In this document: positions 47,501-61,529 of the stretch, piece by piece
Layout of the letters: the number at the start of each line of letters is the position of its first letter
How positions within the stretch are numbered: the stretch's first letter is position 1
Assembly: GCA_028551475.1 (NCBI GenBank)
Contig: CM052361.1
Location: 8,625,501-8,689,500, forward strand
Reading direction: 5' to 3'
DNA length: 64,000 nucleotides
DNA from: Casuarina equisetifolia
Lineage: Eukaryota > Streptophyta > Magnoliopsida > Fagales > Casuarinaceae
The notes under the pieces: model-generated
Database searches by the model: none
What the model was told of the DNA's origin: nothing
The model's input: only the letters and a program-made list of their open reading frames with translations
Position numbers and translations under genes: made by a program

Positions 47501-50500
47501 GTTTCATTGTGTCTGATTTTAGTGTTTTCAATTCTAATTTTGCTCGTACTGCTTTGCTTTAAATTCTTTCTCCACTTATCTATATGGCATATTACTTTTT
47601 CTTCTTCCATTTCTGATATTTGTCTTCTTGCATGTTGCACCTCTTCATTGCCATGAAAGTGAAGAAAAATGCAATGATTTGGGATTTCCTTCTAGCTACG
47701 ATTAGAAGACAAACCAATCAAGTTTTACTCAGACAAATTCTATATTTCATTTATTCTCGTTTGATAATTAGATTAAAATGATTTACAACAGGTGGAGTTT
47801 TTGTTTTAAATTTTTTCATGGTAGTCTTTTTGCTTTTTTAACTGTAGACATTCTTTCATGTTTCCAGATCCTTTCTCCATGGCACCTCAAAAAGCACTTG
47901 AGACAATTGGGAAAACCTTGAGTATGCAGTATGAAAGGTGGCAACCAAAGGTAGGAGCGTTTTTTGTATGTGTTACCTATTGCTTTATCTATTTCATTTT
48001 AACTTAATAATTTAACTCATTGAAACAATAGCAGGCTCGCTATAAGTATCAACTTGATCCTACTGTGGAGGAAGTGAAGAAACTTTGTAACACATGTCGC
48101 CGATATGCCAAGTCTGAGCGAGTTCTATTCCACTATAATGGACATGGTGTGCCAAAACCAACCGTTAATGGTGAAATTTGGCTCTTTAATAGGGTTTGTT
48201 ACTGCTTGCAACATTCTTTTCTTTCTCTATTCCTGTTCTATTGTCATTTTTAGATAGATTATCATGTAATTATCGCACATGTTTTTGTTTGCAGAGTTAT
48301 ACTCAGTATATACCCCTGCCAATCGTTGATCTTGATTCCTGGTTGAAAACACCATCAATATATGTCTTTGACTGTTCTGCTGCTGGGATGATTGTCAATG
48401 CCTTCAAAGAGGTATTCAACTGTGAATATATTTACAAAGGCAATCTTATTGTAGTCATTTTGTAGGTTCTCATCGTTCTATCTGATAAGATGACTTCTGG
48501 ATTATTCTTGGTAGCTTAATGATTTGGGTGCTTCCGGATCCTCAAGGGATTGTATTCTGCTTGCGGCCTGTGAAGCACATGAGACTCTTCCCCAAAGTGC
48601 TGATTTTCCTGCTGATGTGTTTACTTCTTGTCTTACAACTCCTATAAAGATGGCATTAAGATGGTGAAGTATATTTTTCTGTTGGCTTTTCAGTTCGACC
48701 ATATGTTGAAACTGATTTTCTCTTAGATAACATGCTTTCTAACTTAAATCATTGCAACACTCTATTTCTGTCGTGTTTGATTGTAGACAAATTGTTTCCT
48801 AGGGCCTAAATTTTAGATATTGTTTGCTTTTTTGGTTTATGGATTTTCAGTCGTACTTGTTCCCTGATGAAATTAATTATCTCATGTGTTGATGTTTTCT
48901 TTGATGTTCTTTAAACTAAAAGAGGACTGGTGTGATTAATGATTGGTAGAATCCATATTATATGAATTTTCTGTTGGTTTGCAATAGTCTGTAAGAGGTC
49001 ACATAAAATGAACCTTAGATGGACATTATGGTCTTCTGTATGATGGATTATACTTGTAATATGCCCTTGCTTTATCTCATCCTTCCCTTAGGATCTGTTT
49101 CTCTTTCCTCCCATTCGTTGTTTCTATTTCTTTGTGAAGCCTTCTTCATGTCATTGTATTGGTTAGGAATGCTGTGATTTGTATGTGTTTTGCTTATTTG
49201 CTTATTTGCTTATTTGCTTATTTGCTTATTTATTTATTCCTGTAGTTGTAGTTATCATGAGAATGTTTTCGTTTTCAATAAATAAACTTTTTTCAATTAG
49301 CAACTTGTTGGAACTGTTGAAGTGTATTATTTGAGCTTTTCTTGGATGTGAGGCACCCGCAACTCTTATCTCATTTCTTCTGTTTGTACGTGGGCGATAC
49401 TTGTTAGTCTGTAAACTTTGATAATAGTATTTCTATTTGTTGTCCCTTCAAGAGGACATAATGTTGAAGAGGTGTATTAAATGCTCTTTTTTCTGCTTTT
49501 GCAATTCTGTGCAAGATTGTCATTGTCATTGTCATTGAAATTTCCGTTTCTTTTTCTAAGATCTTTTCAGTTCTTCCTTTTTTGGGTATTGTGCACAAAA
49601 GGTCACTAATTGACTTTTCTGGTAGACTCTGGTTATGGGAGACCCCTTTTGAATTATTGTTTGGGGCTGAGGGTAGACGTGTTAAAACTGGGGCATAATA
49701 TTCTAGGAAGTTACCTAAAGCACCAGAGAAAAGTTAATTTAAGAACTGCGTCTAGGTTTTGTTGGGATGGTTGACTTGAGAACATGTATGCATTGAAGAA
49801 TAATAGTGAGACGTGTGTTCTTAAACCTATTTGTGTACAATACTGTAGTAAGCTCTGCTAAGTCTTACATCGGAAAGAAAATAGTGGAAAATTATGTCCT
49901 GTTTAGCAAAGTTTTAAAAAGCTTTTGAACAGATGCTTTTAAGAAGTGGAAGTCGAAAAATTTTATTTTATTTTTCTTTCTTTTTAGCAGTTGGGGAATT
50001 AGTGTGAATAGTGTTGTTTGTGGAATCTTTGGAGGAGAATTTGTTTGGCGAATTTTTTGAAAATGTCTAAAAACGAGAATTTGATTAATTTTTTTGATAA
50101 CTTAAAAGTATGAAATTAGAAAGCTGAAAGTGCAACCACACCTTCTCATATGTCATGGTTGGTCTCTATTTGTCATTTTTTTTAATAAAAAGTTAGCGTG
50201 TGTTTCCAAAATGTTGTTTATATGAAGTTATTAGAAGCTCTTAATTTTCTTTTCTAAAATTTGTTTTGTGGTTTTTTTTTTGTTTAAAGTGCAGCTATAA
50301 TCCTTCTATTCCATCAATAGCTGCAGGACAGCTCTATGTCATGGGAGGTTTACACTTGCTTCCCTCATGTCACCATGAAGCTTGATGCTTATGTTGTGCT
50401 TGGTTCTAATTTAAGAAGGTTATGGTGTCTAACAATGAGAAATAAATATGCCGTAGCACACCCTCTCTGTATTAGTTAGGTGATAGTTTTCAGGTTCCAA

Positions 50501-53500
50501 TTTAAGAAGGTTATGCTGTCTAGCAATGAGAAATAAATATAGCGCAGCAGTCCCTTTGCATTAGTTAAGTGATCAAGTTTTCGTTTGTGCATCCTTCACA
50601 CTTGTTTAAATATAAAAGTTGTTTTTGGTCATCAGGCATAAAAAGATTGTGGACTTTCTGCCACCTTTTTTGTTGTGACGAAGGATTAAGGCACCCTGTT
50701 TTACATCCATTGTCAGTAGGACTTCTCCAATCATATGGATGAGAGAATATTAGCCATCCCTCAGAGCTTGAAAGTTTTTACAGTTTATCTGTTGGTTACA
50801 TAAAACATGCTCAATCATCTTCTAGGGTAGTAACTCCATCCTTGGATTGTTGGTGCCTATACACAGATGCAACCAAGTTTCCTGGACTTGCGGGATTGGT
50901 TCTTGTCGGATGATGTGAACATTGGAACTGTAAGTTTATGCGTGCATGCATGTTGCACTCTAGTGTCTTGTGGAGTTAGCCATATTGGCTTGAAATTTGT
51001 TCCTGGCTTGGTTTGTGTGCATCAATTTATAACATATGATCTCAGTTAGGGCTTTCACTAATCTGTTTAGTGATTTTTAATAGGATTGGTTGTGAAGTTG
51101 TCTGTGCTTCATTTATAAACGCCTTTGTAAGTGATACATGCATGCTTGCTGACTATTATTATGGCAAGTCTGAGGTAGCTGTCTTGAATTTTTACTTTGT
51201 GCTCTTAGTTTCCGCTGTAGCCTTTGAACTTGTTGGATCCTACTGTTTGTGGTTCTTTGCTCTTTATTCCTTGAGTGGTTCTGATGATTGCTTACGTTGT
51301 GTATGTGTTGACTTTTTGCTCGTCAACAATCACTTTGTTAATGGGCTATTGTCAGTTCTGATTGTTACATTGTCTTCCAGGTTCTGCAAACGGTCATTGC
51401 TTCATGAATCCCTTGATGATTCGCTCATAGATAAAATTCCTGGACGGCAGAATGACCGGAAAACACTTCTTGGTGAATTGAACTGGATTTTTACAGCAGT
51501 GACTGACACAATTGCCTGGAATGTTCTTCCTCATGGTAATTCTTCATTTTATGGATTTGATTGCTGTTGCATGGCATCTTTCTCTAATTGGTGGTTTTGC
51601 TAGTGGTACATGCTAACGATAGTTGGTTTTTCTACTGCAGATCTTTTTCAGAAGCTGTTCAGGCAGGATTTGTTGGTGGCCAGTTTATTTCGAAATTTTC
51701 TACTGGCAGAGCGGATTATGCGTTCTGCCAATTGTTCTCCCTTGTCTTATCCAATGTTGCCACCCACCCATCAGCATCATATGTGGTATACATGAGATAC
51801 TTGTAACATCTCCACAGTTATTTTTTATAAAATTCAATTTTATTGTAACTTACACACAATGCAGGGATGCATGGGACATGGCTGCTGAGATCTGCCTTTC
51901 TCAGCTTCCATCACTGATTGAGGATCCTAATGCGGAGTTCCTGGTGTGTGCTTTTGGTTCTTCATTTTCTTCTTGTTTGAATTTCTTACTCTTGGCTTGT
52001 AGGCTATGATGAATATTGATTAAATATCAGTTGCACTCTGAAGAATTTTGCTTTTTTTTTTTTTCCACCATAACTAGCATCTTTGCTTATGGTTCTACAA
52101 GCTCACATGTTTATTTTGTTTCAGTCTAGTCCATTTTTCACTGAACAATTGACGGCTTTTGAGGTATGGCTGGACCATGGATCCGAGCATAAGAAACCAC
52201 CGGAGCAATTGCCTATTGTCCTGCAGGTGTGGCACTTCTCCTGCACTTTATTTCTGGGGCCATTGTGTGGTTGTTCTTCCTTTTTCATTGTGCATAACGT
52301 TTCTAGGATTAGATGCACTTTTTTGTTCTTTTCTCCATACCCCCTGTTGAGTCCTATTATCTTTAGCTGTTGGGTATGTTTTCAGTGATATGTTGCTCTG
52401 GTAGAAATTTGACTTGGCATGTTTTTGTATTGGTAGCATAGCTGATAATTCATGTATAGTTATGTTCAGAGTTGTTTTAGCCCATTTTTTTTAAGTGCCA
52501 GATCAAGAAGTACATAAGAGGATTTGGTAAGCTGGTTGGTGCTGGTTTACATTTTCTTGCAGTGGTGATATGATAAGAGTTGAAATATTATTCAAGGAAA
52601 CAAGGGAAGAAAGTAAGACTTAGAAGAGAAAAAAGTCTGAGAAAGTGAGATTCTGAAAAAGTTAGGGTTCTCTTGCTCATTTATTCATAACACATGGTTC
52701 AGTGTAAAAAAATCCAACAGTAAAATAATAGTGCAACACAGAAGGTAACATATCAACACTCCTATTCCATTTGAGACAAAGATGCGAGACTATGGAAACC
52801 TCTCAAATCTTGTTCACTGATCTTGTTTTAGATCATACAACAATCTCAGTGAGCAAGAATGAGGCCTTTAGAAGACACTGGCAACAGAGGACATTGACTA
52901 TTTTAACCATCAAGGTTTTGCAGCAATCTATGGAATTTAGACCACTCAGCTTGACTTGTCCTGTATGTCGTCATTTTGGTTTATAAATCTGTGCAACATT
53001 CTTCACGTTTACTCTAAGCTGCTGCACCCCAAATTTTGTTTGTTGTGCAAGGAAATAGGTATTCTTGACTAATATTTGGCAGTAGAGGGAGCAATAACTA
53101 AGCCATGTGTTGGACTTTCTGCTTCCCACTTGTCATTATTAGGATCGTTTCATGTGGGTTTTGGCACCATTCAGATACTTATCTTTCCTTTACTTGTCAT
53201 TTTTAATGTGATCAAATGTGGCTTGTTGAGGTCATTAACCCCATCTTTGCAGTTTTGATATGGAGAGGTTGATTTTCACCATCAAAAGTTGCTTGGCTCT
53301 CTAGCCTCGTTTTGTGATATTTGAAGTGCGCCTCATTTGGACATTTGAGTTTAGAAATCCAACTAAATACTTGGGCTTTAAAAACCACAACTCTGCAGAC
53401 AGAACTGAAAGTCAAATATGAAAAATGCTGCCAAATGACCTGTTAGTTAGAGGACATAACTATCAATTGACCGTAATGACTTGTCATTTCTTTAGTACCG

Positions 53501-56500
53501 TACAAGATGTGTGTTTGGGTTGTGCTCTATGATCCATCAACAGCCAAAACAAGCTTTTCATTCTCTCATCAATCAAGACCACTATCTGTAGGTGTCGATT
53601 CACAATTGGACACTTTTGGCCTGAAAACAACATGAGGAACAACAGAATAACCTTAATATGACTATCTTAAGAAATTTGATTCAACAGAAATGACCAAAAG
53701 TGCTCTTTGAGGTCATAGATCAACTCCCTCATTTTCCGTTTGCTGTTTATAAATTTGTAAAAAAGAAAAAGGAAAAAAGGGGACAATCACAAACAAACTG
53801 CCATTATCATGAATAAGAGGTCCAATTGTCAATTGGCCAATGAACTGTACCATTTTCTCTTCACTGATCACATACATATTGGGAATGTCGGTACCCATTG
53901 ATGAAATTCTTTTTTTGGAATTCTTGTTCTGAATTGTTTGCTGGATTTGATTCACTCTGATATCAAGTTGGAATAATATATGCTTGGAAGAAAGAAAGAA
54001 TAGACAGAGAAGGAAAAAAAAAGTCTTGAAGAAAAGAACTCCCTAAAAATTATGGTTCTCCTCCTGCTGGTTTTCCCTTTATAGTCTTGCATAATACTAG
54101 TACAGAAAAGACATCCAGTATAAACAGAACGATGTGATAAAAAAGATAACACATTTACAGAAAGCAGAGCTGAGCCTTGTAGAAAGAGATGACACATTCG
54201 TTGATGTGAATTGCTTTGTTTGTCACCTTTAGAAGTGCTGTCTCCTGGTGGAATGGTTACTATATTTTTAATATTGATTTTATCTTTATCGACTGCCTCC
54301 CCCAGCTGAATGTGTACTTATTTCTCTGCGCAGAATGGGGTTCTGTTCTTGATTGGTTTGGTGTTTTCGTGTTTATACCAAATTTTGCTCATAATAAAAG
54401 TATCTTAATTATTTTTCTTTCAGGTTTTACTTAGTCAAGGCCATCGCTTTCGGGCATTGGTCCTTCTTGGAAGATTCCTTGACATGGGACCTTGGGCTGT
54501 AGATCTGGTAGTTACTAGTTGCTACATTGTTGCTTGTCTATCCTAACTTAGTGGTGTTAAATATCATGTTTAACTTGATGAATTGTTTTCTAGGCTTTGT
54601 CTGTTGGAATATTTCCATATGTCCTGAAGCTGTTGCAAACGACAACACCAGAATTACGGCAAATTCTTGTCTTCATATGGACAAAGATTCTTGCACTTGA
54701 TAAGGTATGCTAAATTTGATTCTTATTATTTGAGCTAATTTAGTTTGTTTCTCAAGAAATTAAAATGCTATTTTTTTTTGGATAGAGTTAATTAGTGATA
54801 AGTTTCTACTCTTTCTGATAATGTTCAAATTTGTCCAACCAGAGTCTAATAATTTTCTTTGGGTTTATGAAACGGAATTTGTTCTTGTGAAATGGTGTTG
54901 GTTGAAACTCAGTGAGCAGTTTTCCAATTCCCGCAAAACAAACATTGATTTTTTTTTTTTAAATTTCTTTTATGTTGCAATGGTTTGGGTTGATGCTCTG
55001 GTAATTTGTTGTTTTTATTCGTTAACTAATGCTCACCTTTTCTAAAGATGTTGAAAAGAATTTCTGGTAAAAAATTGATGAATCCTAAAGAGAAGACTAC
55101 TATGAATAGCCTTGACATCATTACATTCATATTATTCAGTTGTCTAGTGATCTTAATGGGGATTATGCTTCCTTGACATTGTCTGCTTTAGGGAATTGTA
55201 TAATTATACCAAAGGGAAAAGATTATGGTTCACAAGATAAATTACTGAAACTTTAACTGGACTTGATAATTACTGAAACTTTTCCTACACTGTAGGCTGT
55301 TGCCAGTCTTGTGAGCATAAAATGGTGAGAGAAAAGTAGATATTGTGGTAGTTGTCTTGATTTTTTCAAGGCTTTGTGAGGAATGTGCTTTTACTCGTTT
55401 TTACAAGATTCTGGTATTTGTATATTAGTTCTGGTAATTGAGGTTATTCTTTGTTATAACTTTTATCGCTATTTTAGGATGAAGTTTGCCAACAATCAGA
55501 TACTTCCATGTGCCATTTGTTTTACACCAAATGACACACACATGCCGTCTTTCTTTTGGCAACTAGTTTGCTTTAAAGCCCTTCTTAACATATGTTCACT
55601 GTATATTTTTAGAATGTTGATTATGCTGTTCTGTCTTGTGGGATGATAGTCTTGCCAGGTTGATTTAGTAAAGGATGGAGGCCATGTATATTTCATTAGA
55701 TTTCTTGATAGCATAGAAGCATATCCGGAACAGCGTGCAATGGCTGCATTTGTTTTAGCTGTGATTGTGGATGGGCACAGAAAGGGCCAGGAAGCTTGTA
55801 TTGAAGCTGGTCTGATTCATGTCTGCTTAAAGCACCTCCAGGGTTCACTACCTAGTGATGCACAGGCTGATCCCTTATTTCTTCAGTGGCTTTGCCTCTG
55901 TATGGGAAAGCTGTGGGAGGACTTCAGAGAGGCCCAATTATTAGGCTTGCAGGCAGATGCCCCTGCTATATATGCCCCTCTACTGTCTGAACCCCAGCCA
56001 GAGGTTGACCATCTTATTTTGTGATCTTTTTTTTTTTTCCTGATTTTCATCTTGCGATGAAACTGTAATATTTAATCATATTGTCCATCTTTTTCTTTCC
56101 CAGGTTAGGGCCTGTGCTGTTTTTGCACTTGGTACCCTGCTTGACATGGGGGGTGACTCATGTAGAGATGGTGCTGAAGTTGGTGGAGATGAGGAGTATG
56201 ATGATGATGAAAAGATTAAGGCTGAGATTAGTATAGTTAGAAGCCTTTTAAGTGTTTCGTCAGATGGAAGCCCACTGGTTAGGGCAGAGGTTGCTGTGGG
56301 TATGTCAATAGTCAATTTTCTTTGTTCTTCCGTTTTGGTTGTCTTCTACATCTGGTTCTTTGGTCGATTATGAAATTATAATTGTGATTTGCTGAGAAGT
56401 GTGGAATCTGGATACTTCAAGATGATCTTAAAAGGAATTTATTTATATATTTTTATAGTTCTTTTTTCTCAGTAAGCTGGAATAGGGCGAGTCAGATTTT

Positions 56501-59500
56501 CTGATGAATTTTTAGTAAATGGTCGTCTGGCTCAGTTGATATTTTAGCTTTCTGAAAGCTTTTCAAACCATCATCTGGTGATGTTGCAACTAGACCAAGA
56601 TTCACTGAAGTTCCAGAGCTGTCATTTAATAATTTTTGGAAGCTGCCAAACTCATGTTTGACCCGTAATATCTTTGGAGTTCATAGACTTCCTTCTCCTT
56701 TCCAGAGCATATACTTCGATCTGGTCATGCTTGTACCTCACCACATCACTCTTGACAATTACATGTTTTGAGTCTTGGTAGTTTGACATTTTTTTTCTTC
56801 CGTCTTCTGTTAAATATTGTTTTTGTTATCTGTTATTATTGTTGTTACTAGTGTATGGCTTCAAATGATAACTTATGTAGATATCAACTTTGAAATGTAG
56901 CTGAAGTCTGATTTCCTTGTCTCTTTGGGTAGTTTGACATAGTTTATTTCTTGCCTTTCTGATTAAAATTGTTCTTATTATCTGTTATTGTTGTTATTAT
57001 TACCAGTTTTATAGCTTCAAATAATAACTTCTGTAGATATTAATTTTGAAAAATAGCTCAAGTTTGGTTTCCTTATTTCTTGACAGCTTTGGCACGCTTC
57101 GCCTTTGGCCACAACAAGCATCTCAAATCAATTGCTGCTGCATATTGGAAACCTCAGTCTAATTCTCTGCTGAACTCCTTACCGTCTTTGGCTCATATAA
57201 ACAGCACCAGCAGTGGATATCGAAACTCAAACCAGTACATGCCACATGCAAGTATTGTTTCATCTCAAATGGGTTCGGTTTTGAGAGTTGGCAATGACAG
57301 TCCAGCAGCTCGAGATGGAAGGGTCTCCACCAGCAGCCCTCTTGCTAACTCTGGAATGATGCATGGTTCTCCTTTGTCTGATGATTCATCTCAACATTCT
57401 GATTCTGGAATACTAAATGATGGTGTTAGCAACGGGGTTGTTAACCATTCAAGGTCAAAACCAATGGACAATGCGATGTATTCACAATGTGTGTTGGCTA
57501 TGTGTACATTAGCTAAGGATCCATCTCCACGCATAGCGAGTCTTGGTCGGCGGGTACTATCCATTATAGGGATTGAACAAGTAGTGTCAAAACCCTCGAG
57601 GTCTACTATTGGTGTTCAGCCTGGTGAACCCACAACAGCATCTCCAAGTCCCAGTCTTGCTGGATTGGCTCGATCTTCTTCATGGTTTGACATGAATGGA
57701 GGTACCTTTTTTTTTTTTAAAAAAAAAAATAATCTTTTGTTCAGAGCAACATGGGATTTCTTCACTAAAATTTTGTTCTGAGCTGTCCATTAATGGAAGT
57801 ATCCTAGAAATCACTATTTGTTCGTGTTGTTATTGCCAGGTCATTTGCCTTTAACCTTTCGAACTCCTCCTGTCAGCCCTCCTCGGCCTAGTTATTTAGC
57901 TGGAATGCGGAGAGTTTATTCTTTAGAGTTCAGGCCTCATGTGATAAATTCTCCAGAAGCAGGATTAGCTGACCCACTTCTTGGTGCTGTGGCATCCTCA
58001 TCTGGGACTTCAGAACGCAGTCTGCTTCCACAATCAACAATATACAATTGGAGTTGTGGCTACTTCTCCAAGCCGCTTCTTACTGCATTGGATGAGAGTG
58101 AAGAAATGCTGGCTAGAAGAGAGGAGAGGGAGAAGTTTGCACTGGAGCACATAGCAAAGTGCCAGCACTCATGTGAGTCTTTTTCTTTTCCCTTTTCTCT
58201 TTGGTTTTAATTAATTCCTCTTCTGTTCCTTTTATTATCTTACAGCTCAGGGTGAAAGTTCTCACCGATTTTTTTATCATGGAACCAATGAGATTTTTGT
58301 TTTGGTCAGCTGTTAGCAAGCTTAATAATCCATTTGCTAACCTGGATACAAAGTTCGAAACTGGTACGAAATCAGTACTGCTTCAACCTTTCTCTCCTAT
58401 TGTTATTGCTGCGGATGAGAATGAACGGATTAGGTATGCAGCTTTCGGTTATCATAATTTTATTTTAGAGAGTATGCAAAGATACTAAGCATGATCTAAT
58501 TGCAATAAGTTACATTTTCCAATGATTGCTAAATTATAGAAGGTCAATATCTGACCATGAGTTAACATCTATGATTCTCATGCTCTGCTCTTTTTGTCAC
58601 TTAAGCCTGGGATGGCTTTGATAGTGTCTTTTTGATTGTCACTTTAAACATCAAATTACAAGATCTAAAATCGTATATTTTAATGAGTGTGAGGAAAAAT
58701 ACTTGAGGATTTTAGAACAAGTATCAAAATGGGTTTGTTTTGTATCTTCCATAATTCCATGACTAGAGGATTGTTTTCAGCTCAATTGATTGTTAGTAAA
58801 ATAACCTACAAGTTTTTTTGTTTTGCTTTTCCTTTATTTGTTGGCTATTATCTTGCATGTTGCACAGTATGATAGCATGATTTTCTACAAATTTGGTGTG
58901 TTTTGGTTTGTAAATTGCTTGGGTATAACCTGCTGTTGTTTCCTATCAGGATATGGAATTATGAGGAGTCGACCCTACTCAACACTTTTGATAATCATGA
59001 TTTTCCTGACAAAGGAATTAGTAAGCTCTGCCTAGTAAATGAGCTTGATGACAGCTTGCTTCTTGCTGCTTCATGTAATGTTCTTTATCTGTTTTAATTA
59101 GTTTCTGATGGTTATAGAAAGTTATTTGTAATGTTGGAAATTCTATGTCAGATCACTTTTGATGTGTGCCTATGATGTAGGTGATGGAAATATTCGAATT
59201 TGGAAAGATTATAACCTGAGGAATAAACAAAAGCTTGTAACTGCATTCTCTTCGATTCAAGGTCATAAGCCTGGTGTGCGAAGTTTGAATGCTGTTGTGG
59301 ATTGGCAACAGCAGTCTGGATATCTGGTACATACCTTAAAAAGCTGACAACTTGGATCTTCTTATTCCTTTTAGTTTTGGGCTTATATTTGGGGGCTAAA
59401 TGTTTATAAAATGTTTTTGATGTCTTATTACTAGTACGCATCTGGGGAATTATCATCCATTATGCTATGGGATCTGGATAAAGAGCAGCTTGTTAATACC

Positions 59501-61529
59501 ATTCCTTCATCATCTGACTGCAGCATCTCAGCATTGGTGAGTTTATCGAGTTTCCCTTGTTCAGTCTTGTTGTAGCTGTTGCTGGGTCTGTAAATTTGTG
59601 TTGCCTTGTTTTGTCAAGTCTGCATGGCTCAAACAATGTCCGTGTAATGGTGACTTCCGCTAGGCTCACTGGATAAAGTGAGAATTAGTTAGAAGTGACA
59701 TATGGGAAACATACTGCCTTCTTATAGTTTCTAGTGTTAGTTGCATCCAGGTCTGTTGTAACTATTGGTATTCTTGTTTATGTTGGTCTGTGTTTACCTA
59801 TTTCATGTAGCCATTGTAGGCATTCGCACTTTTTTGATTTATTTGTTTGTATTTCTTATGTCATGTGTAGGCTGCTTCCCAAGTTCATGGGGGTCAATTT
59901 GCCGCTGGTTTTGTGGATGGTTCTGTCAGACTTTATGATGTTCGGACACCTGAAATGTAAGCTTCTGCATGGAATATTCATCTAACTAACTTCATGGAAA
60001 TGCTTACCTGGTCAATCTGTACAGCTGTCCTATAGCCTATCCTTTTCATATTGTAATTATCCTGGCACATATGGGAAGAAAAGGTGGCACATGTACATGC
60101 ACAAACACTTCATAATACAGATACAAACATATTGATTTGTTCATCTTCCATTGAAGTTATTCTTTGGTCTGTCAGTTATGCTGTCCGACAACAGACTGAA
60201 ATCTGGAAATGGCATGCATTTAATGGAATAAAATAAAAATAAAAATATTGAAATTTTTTGTGCAATTTGCAATTATTATGTTTATTTTGCTTCATTAAAA
60301 TATTTTCCATTTGTAAACTACTGCCCAGTATGACAAATTATATATTACTTCTACGGATCTGTGGTAGTAATGAAGTCTGTCTAGAGGGTCTGATCACAAC
60401 TTGTTCGTCATGGTGAGTACAGTGGTGTTGGACCATAAATAGACAGCTTTTCTTTGTCTTTTTTTTTTTTTTTTTCCCAAGACCTGGTAACTGCAAGAGT
60501 AGCCTTTTATATAATCTTGTAGCCAAACTCTTAATTCATCTTGGTACACCAAATAGAAGATAGTGGAAGACTTTCTATGTTGTACTGAAGTATTGTTGTG
60601 ATTTACCCACTGTAGAATCAGATGACTTCAAGATGTTCAGTTCTTGAAAAGTTTATGATGCTACATAACTGCCTATATTACTTGTTGATAGTTGTATCTT
60701 TAACCCCCTATACTTGCATGTTTGATGGTTGTACTAGTATTGCCACCTGTAGATTGTTCTTGATTCAGATATAATTTTATTAGGCTAAGGAAGTCTACAT
60801 CATTTTTATATTATTTGCATTGGGATTTCATTTATAAGTACATTAAATGGTGGCTAGGGAGTGACTTATGTCATTGTGCAATTGCCCGATGTTGATCTCT
60901 CTTTAGCTGTTTGTCTACTTCATCGATTCTTTTACTACTTATCTGTCCCTATTATTGTTCTTGTGTTTGACTTTTGCATGTATGAATGCCTTCGGCCCCT
61001 TGACTTGTCATGTGTTGTACTTCTTAGGCTTGTCTGTGCTACGTGGCCACACCAGCAAAGAGTAGAAAGGGTCGTGGGGATTGGCTTTCAACCTGGGCTT
61101 GATCTGGCAAAGGTGAACCAAACATCTCTTCCAACATGCTTGTTTAAACAAATGAAAATCCTTGTTCTTAACCTTCATGTCTTCTTTCAGATTGTCAGTG
61201 CATCTCAGGCGGGTGATATTCAGTTCCTTGACATCAGAAATCACAGGGATGCTTATCTAACTATCAATGCTCACAGGGGCTCCCTTACGGCTTTAGCTGT
61301 GCATAGGCATGCCCCAGTCATTGCCAGTGGATCTGCCAAACAACTTATCAAAGTATTTAGCCTGGAAGGTGAACAACTAGGCACAATACGATACCAACAT
61401 ACATTCATGGCGCCGAAGATTGGCCCTGTAAGCTGTCTTACCTTCCATCCCTATCAAATATTACTTGCTGCTGGTGCTACAGATGCTTTTATCTCCATCT
61501 ATGCTGATGACAACTCTCAAGCAAGATGA
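44554..61529 (+). CDS. RAPTOR1: RAPTOR1, regulatory-associated protein of TOR (23 coding exons, 1365 aa)
   Basis: Scaffold of TORC1 in the cytoplasm; it binds TOR kinase and recruits substrates such as S6 kinase. Coding exons read from GT/AG junctions: 44554-44859, 46982-47084, 47868-47950, 48035-48193, 48295-48411, 48515-48663, 51381-51535, 51641-51785, 51865-51943, 52125-52226, 54424-54507, 54594-54704, 55650-56003, 56104-56299, 57087-57701, 57840-58172, 58310-58433, 58950-59074, 59181-59326, 59435-59536, 59871-59956, 61028-61112, 61191-61529. Phases agree at every junction and sum to 1365 codons plus stop, close to Arabidopsis RAPTOR1B (about 1344). The start MALGDLM and end DNSQAR match the plant family. 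The RNC caspase-like domain (about residues 105-260) has the His/Cys dyad positions at GHG (His201) and FDCSA (Cys244). Helical repeats follow (about 280-720), then a Ser-rich linker (725-880) with HSDSG, then WD40 repeats (about 1035-1365). The intron 13 donor (GTTGAC) is weak. The gene appears intact. Confidence 0.97.
46723..46890 (+). repeat. Imperfect duplication and CT microsatellite in RAPTOR1 intron 1
   Basis: Two similar blocks lie next to each other: 'cagtggaatttg' then a CT-rich run then 'cttaattgcttc' (46733-46802), and 'cagtggagt' then a CT run (46830-46858) then 'cttaattgcttcc' (about 46876-46888). They make up a tandem duplication of roughly 90 bp whose CT tract has expanded. 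Confidence 0.6.
49191..49230 (+). repeat. Octanucleotide tandem repeat (TGCTTATT)x5 in RAPTOR1 intron 6
   Basis: Five perfect copies of tgcttatt, followed by tatt units, in the 2.7-kb intron 6 (48664-51380). It is a candidate length polymorphism with no evident function. The rest of that intron is T-rich non-coding DNA. Confidence 0.9.
52581..54159 (-). mobile_element. Decayed non-coding LTR element in RAPTOR1 intron 10
   Basis: Two diverged direct repeats (52581-52758 and 53969-54159) share the order 'tga.ata', 'aagaaag', 'aagtct', 'ggttctc' and an 'aaca' or 'taca' end. Inside the right copy, the minus strand reads TTGATATCAGAGTG (about 53966-53953), like a tRNA-Met primer-binding site. Just inside the left copy it reads CTCAAATGGAATAGGAG (52775-52759) before TGTTGATATG, like a copia polypurine tract. 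The 1.2 kb between has no pol similarity, so this looks like a small non-autonomous copia-type element inserted antisense to RAPTOR1. I found no exact target duplication. Confidence 0.5.

Noticed and set aside
51070..51603. 177-codon ORF considered as a separate gene
   Set aside because: It is the end of RAPTOR1 intron 6 reading into exon 7; only 51381-51535 is coding.
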